NCBI GenBank assembly: GCA_023381095.1
Contig: JAMCTO010000189.1
Coordinates: 1 to 12,664 of the forward strand
From: Bacillota bacterium
GTDB taxonomy: Bacteria; Bacillota; Sulfobacillia; Sulfobacillales; Sulfobacillaceae
Length of the DNA: 12,664 bases
Direction: 5' to 3'
The stretch's first letter is position 1, and each line of letters opens with the position of its first letter. The notes beneath the pieces are model-generated. The model made no database searches, was not told the origin of the DNA, and worked only from the letters and a program-made list of their open reading frames with translations. Shown here piece after piece: positions 1 to 5,840 of the stretch. The position numbers were made by a program, and so were the translations under genes.

Positions 1-329
1 TACAGAAACAGACGGTGGACGCCCGATGGGTTATTTCATCCTTATTGGCAGATTTTCATGCCGGGATCTCCATTCCCATTCTGTCTGCGCGTTTCCATAA
101 CGGAGTAGCGAATATGGTTCGCGAGGTATGCGGGCAAATCAGTCGTGAAACTGGCCTTTCTGAAATTGTGCTAAGTGGGGGGGTGTGGCAGAATGTGGCT
201 CTGTTGGAACTTGCAGTGCGGGGATTGTGCGTGGATGGATTCACGGTTTTTATTCATCGTCAAATCCCCACGAATGATGGAGGCATTTCGTTGGGACAGG
301 CTTTGGTGGGTGCCGCGGGACAATACTAG
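1..329 (+). CDS. hypF: HypF, C-terminal fragment (carbamoyltransferase, hydrogenase maturation)
   Basis: This is the 3' end of a gene that enters from the left edge; the frame is open from base 3 and stops with TAG at 327-329. The visible ~109 residues carry the signature of the HypF C-terminal (Kae1/TobZ-like) domain: a GGVWQN stretch followed by NDGGISLGQA near the end. In the known family, HypF uses carbamoyl phosphate and ATP to make the thiocarbamate on HypE that becomes the CN ligand of [NiFe]-hydrogenases, in the cytoplasm. The N-terminal acylphosphatase, zinc-finger and YrdC parts lie outside the window, so intactness cannot be judged. Its presence implies a [NiFe]-hydrogenase elsewhere in the genome (inference). 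The stop codon overlaps that of the convergent smpB. A related Kae1-like carbamoyltransferase is the only serious alternative. Confidence 0.88.
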   Translation, partial: QKQTVDARWVISSLLADFHAGISIPILSARFHNGVANMVREVCGQISRETGLSEIVLSGGVWQNVALLELAVRGLCVDGFTVFIHRQIPTNDGGISLGQALVGAAGQY

Positions 330-778
330 CGATTTTCCCGGTCCATTTCGCGTTCGGCGTCCCGTCTGGCAATGGCTTCGCGTTTATCATGTAATTTCTT
401 GCCCTTGGCGATGGCAATTTCGAGTTTGGCGCGGCCGTCTTTCAGGTAGACTCGTATCGGCACGATTGTCACGCCCTTTTGGCGGACAGCATCCCACATT
501 TCATGAATCTCTCTCTTATGAAGCAGCAGCCGGCGGGCTCGTTTCGGGTCATGGTTGAAGCGGTTGGCTTGTTCATAGGGAGCGATATGTGCTTCCATAA
601 GGAAAGCTCCGCGTGCGTCGTCCACGCGGATATAAGCCTCTGCCAGGCTGATCTGCCCGGCACGGATGGATTTGATTTCGCTGCCCTTCAGTGCAAGCCC
701 GGCTTCGAATCGCTCGAAGAGAAAATATTCAAAACCTGCTTTGCGATTGGTGGCAACTGATTTGACATGTTCAGGCAT
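326..778 (-). CDS. smpB: SmpB, SsrA (tmRNA)-binding protein
   Basis: The 150-residue product matches the usual SmpB length of about 150-160. Landmarks in order are NRKAGFEYFL (11-20), the KGSEIKSIRAG block (31-41), HIAPYEQAN (64-72), HDPKRARRLLLHKREI (76-91) and the basic GKKLHDKRE tail start (126-134). The C-terminal tail is rich in Arg, Lys and Glu, as expected for the part that enters the ribosomal decoding site. SmpB binds tmRNA and delivers it to stalled ribosomes for trans-translation in the cytoplasm. The start ATG is at 778-776, with only a weak purine-rich sequence upstream. The gene lies tail to tail with hypF and 243 bases beyond the end of the 455-residue unknown gene on the same strand. 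I did not find the partner ssrA gene in the window. Confidence 0.97.
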   Translation of the reverse strand: MPEHVKSVATNRKAGFEYFLFERFEAGLALKGSEIKSIRAGQISLAEAYIRVDDARGAFLMEAHIAPYEQANRFNHDPKRARRLLLHKREIHEMWDAVRQKGVTIVPIRVYLKDGRAKLEIAIAKGKKLHDKREAIARRDAEREMDRENR

Positions 779-797
779 ATTTTCCCAATTCTTGAAG

Positions 798-825
798 ATT
801 GTAACATGGTAATCAGCCGGAGCAA
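798..825 (-). promoter_or_regulatory. Candidate smpB promoter
   Basis: Reading the minus strand, a TACAAT -10 hexamer (798-803) is preceded after 16 bases by TTGCTC (820-825) as a weak -35. The predicted transcription start is near 791, giving a leader of about a dozen bases before the smpB ATG at 778. The -10 is a good match and the -35 is partial. This is a pattern match only. Confidence 0.4.
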
Positions 826-946
826 ACCGTTTACCCTCATTACAGGATGGAGACTCCGACCAGCGGGCTTAGCATACCAAAGAAGGGCTGGTTTTCATCA
901 CTAATGTGACCGAGTCCCTAAACATCGTTGCACGTTCTCTGGACCT

Positions 947-980
947 CGGGCCGGGCTACAAAGCTGAAATCCCCGGCCCG
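947..980. repeat. GC-rich inverted repeat (9-bp arms) in the smpB/unknown-gene gap
   Basis: CGGGCCGGG at 947-955 is exactly complementary to CCCGGCCCG at 972-980, with a 16-base spacer. It lies 42 bases beyond the stop of the minus-strand 455-residue gene, where a terminator would be expected. However, no T-run follows on either strand, so a standard intrinsic terminator is not well supported. It could form an RNA hairpin stabilising the 3' end of that transcript. The rest of 779-1021 shows no ORF, tRNA or other structure that I can support. Confidence 0.45.
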
Positions 981-1021
981 TCGAAGTTTATTGACCAGCA
1001 CGAATGTAAAGCGAATCCAAT

Positions 1022-2389
1022 TTACCACTTCTCCGCAATATTAATCCCTAATTTCTGCAACTCCTCCGCCTCCAGTCGCCCGGTGATCGGCTGCCGGTTC
1101 TCCGTCACCCATTTCCGCAATGGTTCGGTCCATTTTACCAGTGCGCGTGCATCCGCCGGGTAGTGGCTGGGTCGTGCGCCAATATTGGTCCATTCGATGC
1201 CTGCCAGCGCAGTTTCCCAGTCTTTCCAAGGCACCAGGTCTGGTGTCACCGAGAAAGTCGCCAAAGGTGAGAAGAAGACCGGTTTCCCGGTCGGGAAACG
1301 CGCTCGCATTTCTTTCAGGTATTCCAGGCTGTCGTCCGTGTTGAATATCAACCACAATGGCAGCATACCGGCTTGCCGGGCGGCGTTGGCGTCGAATTGG
1401 CTGAACATTTCCACCAGTACCCCCGCAGGTAGCCGGCCTTCTTTTGCCAACAGCGTTTGTGCTGCGGTGAAAGCCAGCCGGGAGAAATCGTTCGGATGGG
1501 ACAGGGGGATGCGCACAAAGCGATAGCCCTCACGTTTACAGAAAGCTTCCAGCCCCGTGTCCAAACCCGGCTCGGAACCCCATTCTGATTCGGGTCCGCG
1601 TTCAAGTGGATAATCCTTTAACTTCCAATCGGTAAATTTCAAACCGGCTCGCAGCGCATACTCGCGGATGCGGTCGCTCCCTTCCAAAAATTCTTCCGCC
1701 GAAATCCCACCCCAGCCGCCCACTTGGAATATGCTGTGTGGTCCCACCCGGTAGCGCAGCCACGAGGCCCCGCCTTCTAGATAAACCACCGCACCGCCCG
1801 GTTCCAGCCTGGACTTGATGAACTCGGCGTATGCCGGCGGGAGATCGAGCAGCTTGAAACGCAGGTGGTTGACGAAACGCGTCAGCCATCCGTCGTGTAC
1901 CGGGTCGTAGTGCTGGATTGTCATCAGCCCCGGGTTTTCGTCGGCCAGGCGCAGGGCGGTATCCAGGGAACGATGCAGGTACTCGTCGACATCACCGATC
2001 TGCGAGCCGCGCTTGAGCGTAGTGACAAAGGCCTGCGGTAGGAATGGCCCTCCCAACACCAGCGATAGATACGAGGTCGCACCGCCGAGCGCCGCCCCCG
2101 TCGTGATGGCTGGGAATATGCCCGATAACTGTTCATAATCCTTCAGGCGCTGGCGGACGAGCTCGTCAACCGAGAAATTATCCAACACTTCTGGCGGCAG
2201 GCCGGAGATGGACTGGAAACGGCTGATGGCAAAGCGCGCCGCACCCTGCGGCAGCGCGCCCAGAACCGTCAGGAGCGTTTTTTGCCACCCGGGGAATTCA
2301 TAATTGTCGCAGAATTGGCCGCGCAAGCCGGCGGTCACTGCACGGGTGACAATGGGAGAGGAACTTTCGGTTGATTCGAGTGCAGGCAT
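1022..2389 (-). CDS. Unrecognised conserved-looking protein, 455 aa
   Basis: I do not recognise this family. The start ATG at 2389-2387 follows an AGGAGG ribosome-binding site four bases upstream, so start and expression are convincing. The protein has no signal peptide and no clear membrane span apart from a moderately hydrophobic Gly/Leu-rich stretch around residues 95-120 (ITTGAALGGATSYLSLVLGG). The centre contains LEPGGAVVYLEGGASWLRY, followed by FQVGGWGG. The first segment resembles the 'L-x-PGG-x-hydrophobic strand' found late in class I methyltransferases, but I see no SAM-binding GxGxG motif, so that is not a call. Tryptophan and aromatic residues are frequent in the C-terminal half. 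It is transcribed away from the patatin-like gene through a shared 55-base promoter region. It appears intact, and its function is unknown. Confidence 0.85.
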   Translation of the reverse strand: MPALESTESSSPIVTRAVTAGLRGQFCDNYEFPGWQKTLLTVLGALPQGAARFAISRFQSISGLPPEVLDNFSVDELVRQRLKDYEQLSGIFPAITTGAALGGATSYLSLVLGGPFLPQAFVTTLKRGSQIGDVDEYLHRSLDTALRLADENPGLMTIQHYDPVHDGWLTRFVNHLRFKLLDLPPAYAEFIKSRLEPGGAVVYLEGGASWLRYRVGPHSIFQVGGWGGISAEEFLEGSDRIREYALRAGLKFTDWKLKDYPLERGPESEWGSEPGLDTGLEAFCKREGYRFVRIPLSHPNDFSRLAFTAAQTLLAKEGRLPAGVLVEMFSQFDANAARQAGMLPLWLIFNTDDSLEYLKEMRARFPTGKPVFFSPLATFSVTPDLVPWKDWETALAGIEWTNIGARPSHYPADARALVKWTEPLRKWVTENRQPITGRLEAEELQKLGINIAEKW

Positions 2390-2405
2390 GGAGCCTCCTG
2401 GGAAG

Positions 2406-2433
2406 AGTATAATAATTCTACATCAATAAGCAA
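2406..2433 (-). promoter_or_regulatory. Candidate promoter of the 455-aa unknown gene
   Basis: On the minus strand, TTGCTT (2428-2433) and TATACT (2406-2411) are separated by 16 bases, a good sigma-70-type arrangement. The predicted start near 2399 leaves a ten-base leader that includes the AGGAGG site. The -35 box overlaps the left edge of the ribosome-binding site of the divergent patatin-like gene. Confidence 0.5.
2408..2413 (+). promoter_or_regulatory. Candidate -10 box of the patatin-like operon
   Basis: A perfect TATAAT lies 32 bases ahead of the TTG start at 2445, placing transcription start near 2420. No convincing -35 is seen at 16-18 bases upstream, so the promoter may be weak or activator-dependent. 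It shares bases 2408-2411 with the -10 box of the divergent minus-strand gene. Confidence 0.4.
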
Positions 2434-2440
2434 AGGAGGA
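2432..2440 (+). promoter_or_regulatory. Strong ribosome-binding site deciding a TTG start
   Basis: AAAGGAGGA ends four bases before TTG at 2445-2447. The site is nearly ideal and fixes the unusual TTG as the start of the patatin-like gene. The family's Gly-rich N-terminal motif begins seven residues later, which agrees with this choice. Confidence 0.8.
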
Positions 2441-2444
2441 GACG

Positions 2445-3332
2445 TTGGATATTGCACTTGCTCTCGGTGGCGGCGGGTCACGCGGTTACTCTCACATCGG
2501 TGTTCTCCGCCGCTTGGAACAGGAAGGCTATCGGGTACGGGCTTTAGCCGGCACGAGTGCGGGCGGCATCATCGGCAGTTTGTACGCTGCAGGGTACACG
2601 CCGGATGAGATGGAAACGATGCTTGCCAAATTGGACCAGACCAAGCTGTTTGGCCGCAACAGTGGCGAGGGACCGTCCATTCTGGGTTTGGGCGGCGCGT
2701 CCCGGCTGCTGGAAGAATATCTTGGCGACCTTACCTTCGAGAAACTAAAGCTCCCTTGTGCGGTGGTAGCCGTGGATCTAAAGTCGGCACGGGAGGTGGT
2801 TTTGCGCGAAGGCAGCGTTGTGGATGCCGTTTTGGCAACCATTGCCGTCCCTGCCATTTTCCCGCCCCGGCAAATAAGGGAGCACCTGCTGGTGGACGGT
2901 GCCACACTCGACCCGGTGCCTGTTTCCGTTGCCCGCTCGCTGGCCCCCACTCTGCCAATATTAGCCGTTGCCCTGACGCCGCTGTTGGGGCAGGAGCAGA
3001 ATTTATTGTCGTTACGCTTCCCGACGCGCATCCCCGCGCCGATTGCAGAGCGGCTCAGCCGTTTGCGTCTGGCGCAGGCGCTCAATATCTTCATCCTTGC
3101 CACGGATGTGGGGGCGCGAAAGCTCACCGAGCTTCGACTCAAACTTGACGATCCCGATGTAATCATCCGACCACAGGTGGAGGGGATTGGTTTGCTCGAT
3201 AAGGTGGACGCACATCGAATTGTCCGCTTGGGTGAGGAGGCCGTGGATGCTGCCCTTCCGGAGATCAAGCGAGCAACTTCCTGGTCGAACCGGTTACGCA
3301 GGAAATATTTTCCGCCCCGGCAGGAGAATTAA
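2445..3332 (+). CDS. Patatin-like phospholipase (RssA/YlbK type)
   Basis: This 295-residue protein has the full set of patatin landmarks: the oxyanion-hole GGGGSRG (8-14), the nucleophile elbow GTSAG with Ser38, and the catalytic Asp151 in DGA (151-153). Family members are Ser-Asp dyad acyl hydrolases acting on phospholipids or other acyl esters. The short bacterial RssA/YlbK subgroup is about this size and is mostly uncharacterised. I see no signal peptide, so it is probably cytoplasmic or peripherally membrane bound. Translation starts at a TTG with a strong ribosome-binding site. The next gene begins three bases after its TAA, and an esterase follows that, which suggests an operon for lipid or ester turnover. 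Both catalytic residues are present, so an active enzyme is expected. Substrate is unknown. Confidence 0.93.
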   Translation: MDIALALGGGGSRGYSHIGVLRRLEQEGYRVRALAGTSAGGIIGSLYAAGYTPDEMETMLAKLDQTKLFGRNSGEGPSILGLGGASRLLEEYLGDLTFEKLKLPCAVVAVDLKSAREVVLREGSVVDAVLATIAVPAIFPPRQIREHLLVDGATLDPVPVSVARSLAPTLPILAVALTPLLGQEQNLLSLRFPTRIPAPIAERLSRLRLAQALNIFILATDVGARKLTELRLKLDDPDVIIRPQVEGIGLLDKVDAHRIVRLGEEAVDAALPEIKRATSWSNRLRRKYFPPRQEN

Positions 3333-3335
3333 CCT

Positions 3336-3563
3336 GTGACCCGTGATTTGCGCAAATACATCCGCCAGACCAACCTCCGTTTGGTTATTGGGGGGCTGGT
3401 TTTGCTTTTCATCGTAGGTGACGGGTTGATTTATTTGTTTTATGGCCCCAGAGCGGCGGTGATGGGGCTTCTGTGTCTTCTTGCCGGAATGACTCCGGTA
3501 GTGCTGGTGGTGTTGATTATGCTGCTCCTGGATTGGATTGCCAAACGTGCCAACCGTGACTGA
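3336..3563 (+). CDS. Small two-helix membrane protein, 75 aa
   Basis: The frame begins with GTG at 3336, after an AGGAG site about nine bases upstream, three bases past the patatin-like stop. The product has a basic N-terminus (Arg4, Arg6, Lys7, Arg11, Arg15), a first hydrophobic helix at about 16-36, a short GPRAA turn, a second long helix at about 40-66, and a basic tail (AKRANRD). By the positive-inside rule both ends face the cytoplasm. I recognise no family. Its place between two hydrolase genes, with the next frame overlapping its end, argues that it is real and co-expressed. It could tether or regulate one of the flanking hydrolases, but that is speculation. Confidence 0.72.
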   Translation: MTRDLRKYIRQTNLRLVIGGLVLLFIVGDGLIYLFYGPRAAVMGLLCLLAGMTPVVLVVLIMLLLDWIAKRANRD

Positions 3564-4203
3564 CGCTGAGATCCATGAATTCCACGGTTGGACATTTCGC
3601 TTCCGTCCATCCACTGCTGCGCCCTCCCGGCTTCTGGTGATGCTCCATGGTTGGACCGGCGATGAAAACTCCATGTGGGTTTTCGCCCGTAAACTCCCGG
3701 TGCAAGTAGCAGTCATGGCTCCGCGTGGTCCCTATGTTGTTCCTGAAGATGGCTATACCTGGCAGGAGAACCGGGCGGGAACGGGAGGACTTCCGGTGAT
3801 GGATGATTTTCGTGCGTCTGCTAATGCTTTGATTGGTTTTATTGATGATTGGTCTCGTGACGTGGAAGTGAACACCGCTCAAATTGACTTAATTGGATTC
3901 AGCCAGGGTGCAGCCTTTTGTTATGCATTGGCATTGCTACATCCGGGACGAATCCGGGCACTGGCTGCGCTCTCCGGTTTTTTGCCGGCAGGTGCTGAGC
4001 AACTGCTTGCCAAAGGTCTCTTGACAGGGAAACCCGTCTTTGTTACTCATGGGAGGCAGGATGACATGATCCCGGTGGAGCAAGCACGCAAGTCCGTGGC
4101 ACTGCTGGAGGGTTCGGGTGCTCGGGTCACATATTGCGAGTCTGATGGAGGGCATAAGGTCAGCAAGGAGTGTTTTAGCGGGCTGATGGAACTATTTGGA
4201 TGA
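3538..4203 (+). CDS. Alpha/beta hydrolase, phospholipase/carboxylesterase family
   Basis: This is a 221-residue hydrolase of the phospholipase/carboxylesterase (YpfH/acyl-protein-thioesterase-like) family. Visible motifs are LHGWTGDENSMW (36-47), the nucleophile elbow GFSQG with Ser122, the acid region HGRQDDMIP with Asp175 as likely catalytic acid, and GGH with His206. The triad is complete. Such enzymes cleave short- to medium-chain acyl or thioesters in the cytoplasm, and no signal peptide is seen. The start is uncertain: TTG at 3538 overlaps the preceding gene by 26 bases, while GTG at 3547 and GTG at 3556 are alternatives that would shorten the overlap. None has a good ribosome-binding site, suggesting translational coupling. 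It forms the third gene of the patatin operon. Confidence 0.9.
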   Translation: MPNVPTVTDAEIHEFHGWTFRFRPSTAAPSRLLVMLHGWTGDENSMWVFARKLPVQVAVMAPRGPYVVPEDGYTWQENRAGTGGLPVMDDFRASANALIGFIDDWSRDVEVNTAQIDLIGFSQGAAFCYALALLHPGRIRALAALSGFLPAGAEQLLAKGLLTGKPVFVTHGRQDDMIPVEQARKSVALLEGSGARVTYCESDGGHKVSKECFSGLMELFG

Positions 4204-4239
4204 GATTGCCACTTGGGAAAGCATTCCACCTCCAAGCTG

Positions 4240-4248
4240 TGCTAAAAT
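4240..4248 (+). promoter_or_regulatory. Extended -10 promoter of the FxLYD lipoprotein gene
   Basis: TGCTAAAAT combines a TGn extension with a TAAAAT hexamer (4243-4248). This would start transcription near 4255 and leave a leader of about 34 bases containing an AGAGGAGAGG ribosome-binding site. No -35 at proper spacing is evident, as is usual for extended -10 promoters. It separates this gene from the hydrolase operon upstream. Confidence 0.5.
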
Positions 4249-4288
4249 AGATTTTCAAGCCGTATTCTGTCTACAAGAGGAGAGGAAT

Positions 4289-5638
4289 ATGAAATACAAA
4301 AATGCTCTTTATGCAGTTGTCGTATTGCTGGTTGTTTCGGTGTCAGCGTGTGTGAAACCAACAGCTTTGACTTCCCAACCTCCCGTCGCTGATACGCCGA
4401 TAACCTCTGCTGGAGATCTGTCCATCACCAATACCAATTCCTTTATTGATTCGCGCGGAACCTATCATGTAGTTGGTGTGGTAATTAACAATGGCAATAC
4501 AGTTGTTACTTCGATTGAATTAACAATTGAGATTAAAGATTCTTCTGGTATCTCATTACTAAAAGATAATGCTGGTGGGATTGCGCCAAATGCAATAGCC
4601 TACCCAATGCTTTATACTCTTGCTCCGGGAGAGTCATCGCCTTTCGACTATTCCTACGAAACAACTGGTGGCATGCCGGCATCATATAATGTGTTGATTA
4701 CCGGTCAGGCAACCGGCAGTTCAACCCGCGCCACCCTGCAAACTGAAAATGTCCAACTCGTGGATGATGGTACCGGGTCGTATTACTTGACCGGGGATTT
4801 GGTCAACACGGGAAGCCAGTGGGCTCATATCAACAGTCTGGCTGGTGCTGTTCTGGATGATTCTGGGAATGTGCTGTCTGCTAATTCGAACGCCATATTC
4901 ACTATCGAGCTTGCTCCCATTGGCGATGCGAATGGCCGAGACCGGACACCTTTTGAAATCAACATCCCCAATCCTGGCGGCGGCACCCAATGGCATGTGT
5001 ATATGGATGTGAACGTTATCGAAAATGTGACCGATTATCTACTTGATGTTAAGGTCACTAACACATATTTCGATCAATACGATAGTGCCCATATTGTAGG
5101 ATGGGTAACCAATAATTCTAACGAACAACTCAAACCCCGGGTGGTTGCCGGTCTTTATTCTGCAGATGGTACGGCCCTGGATGCCAGTTACTCCTTTGTC
5201 CCTGTACCGATGAAACCAGGCACTGCAATTCCCTTCACCATTTCATCATTCGCTAGTGTCAACAATAATACAAACCTGGCAGCACTGGTTAGCACTTTCT
5301 CTACACGATTCGATCCCGGGGAAACAACCCCATCTTCCTATGAATTGGTCGAACTGTCTGATGCTGGTGGAACGGTACTGAAAGACGGCGCGACCTGGAC
5401 TTTCGATGGAAGTATTACCAATACCAGCGATAAGAGTTTGGGAGGCATAACTGTGATGGCGATGATCATGGATGCCCAGAACACGATGGTGGCAATGGAA
5501 TACACCACCATATATCCAACTGGGGACGCCATTATGCTAGGTGAGACAAATCCCTATTCGATTTCTGTCTATCTGAGCCCAACTGCTGATTCGGCCGGCT
5601 ATACCACATCCGTCATGGTTATTGGTGATGTGAAATAA
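4289..5638 (+). CDS. Secreted lipoprotein with four FxLYD-type domains, 449 aa
   Basis: The start ATG at 4289 follows a purine-rich AGAGGAGAGG site. The frame is open 31 codons further upstream, but those precede the signal peptide and run through the promoter, so I reject the longer form. The N-terminus is a lipoprotein signal: Lys-containing n-region, hydrophobic 7-18, and lipobox VSAC with Cys21. About 25 Pro/Thr/Ser-rich residues then lead to four beta-rich repeats at roughly 44-145, 153-250, 252-345 and 350-447. Each has the FxLYD-like pattern of 'G-x-V-x-N' (GVVINNG, GDLVNTG, GWVTNNS, GSITNTS), a 'D-x-x-G' turn and a 'L-x-PG-x-x-x-PF' end, the last repeat being the most diverged. Such domains are extracellular and probably bind partners or stabilise surface structures. 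The function is unknown. Codon use looks more AT-rich than in the neighbours. Confidence 0.88.
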   Translation: MKYKNALYAVVVLLVVSVSACVKPTALTSQPPVADTPITSAGDLSITNTNSFIDSRGTYHVVGVVINNGNTVVTSIELTIEIKDSSGISLLKDNAGGIAPNAIAYPMLYTLAPGESSPFDYSYETTGGMPASYNVLITGQATGSSTRATLQTENVQLVDDGTGSYYLTGDLVNTGSQWAHINSLAGAVLDDSGNVLSANSNAIFTIELAPIGDANGRDRTPFEINIPNPGGGTQWHVYMDVNVIENVTDYLLDVKVTNTYFDQYDSAHIVGWVTNNSNEQLKPRVVAGLYSADGTALDASYSFVPVPMKPGTAIPFTISSFASVNNNTNLAALVSTFSTRFDPGETTPSSYELVELSDAGGTVLKDGATWTFDGSITNTSDKSLGGITVMAMIMDAQNTMVAMEYTTIYPTGDAIMLGETNPYSISVYLSPTADSAGYTTSVMVIGDVK

Positions 5639-5700
5639 TAATCTCTGATCACGCGCAACCCGCCACCATAATCCGGACGGTGGTTCCATATGATCAAGAT

Positions 5701-5740
5701 ATTCAGCTGTTGGGTGAGCTTCCTCACCCAACAGCTGAAT
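5701..5740. terminator. 18-bp perfect hairpin with CTTC tetraloop, probable terminator
   Basis: The arm ATTCAGCTGTTGGGTGAG (5701-5718) is exactly complementary to 5723-5740 around a CTTC loop. It lies 62 bases past the lipoprotein stop. On the + strand it is followed by TATTTGTATA, a weak U-tract, so termination is likely but not classical. The outer part of the stem is not GC-rich. An extragenic repeat or an mRNA 3'-end protector are alternatives. A smaller CCACC/GGTGG inverted repeat (5663-5683) lies between it and the stop codon. Confidence 0.62.
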
Positions 5741-5785
5741 TATTTGTATATCGATGGTGATAACAAGAGAATCGGGCATTACTTA

Positions 5786-5802
5786 GGCACATTTAATGTG
5801 CC
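5786..5802. promoter_or_regulatory. 17-bp palindrome upstream of the L,D-transpeptidase, operator candidate
   Basis: GGCACATTTAATGTGCC has perfect 8-bp arms around one central base. It sits 38 bases before the preferred ATG at 5841. Its size and symmetry suit the binding site of a dimeric regulator. It also covers an alternative in-frame ATG at 5796, which makes that longer start less likely. No regulator gene is nearby. Confidence 0.4.
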
Positions 5803-5840
5803 AGTTGACTTCCTCCCCATTTACGGTTATCCTTGGCTGC

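Noticed and set aside
175..760. Two + strand frames (175-558 and 479-760) over hypF end and smpB
   Set aside because: Both lie across or antisense to hypF and smpB, whose motifs are clear.
841..866. tRNA- or tmRNA-like 3' end (…GACTCCGACCA) that might mark ssrA next to smpB
   Set aside because: No T-arm or matching 5' acceptor strand is found on either side, so an RNA gene is not supported.
906..1163. 85-codon + strand frame in the gap after smpB
   Set aside because: No ribosome-binding site, half of it is antisense to the 455-residue gene, and no motif is seen.
2528..3268. 246-codon open frame on the minus strand inside the patatin-like gene
   Set aside because: It lies fully antisense to a gene with intact catalytic motifs, is very rich in Ser, Arg, Thr and Ala in low-complexity fashion, and matches nothing I know.
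3294..3882. Minus-strand frames (3294-3716 and 3517-3882) over the small membrane protein and esterase
   Set aside because: Antisense to genes with clear membrane or catalytic features; no motifs of their own.
4196..4288. Longer start of the lipoprotein gene at 4196
   Set aside because: It would place 31 residues ahead of a clear lipoprotein signal peptide and cover the promoter; ATG 4289 has a good ribosome-binding site.
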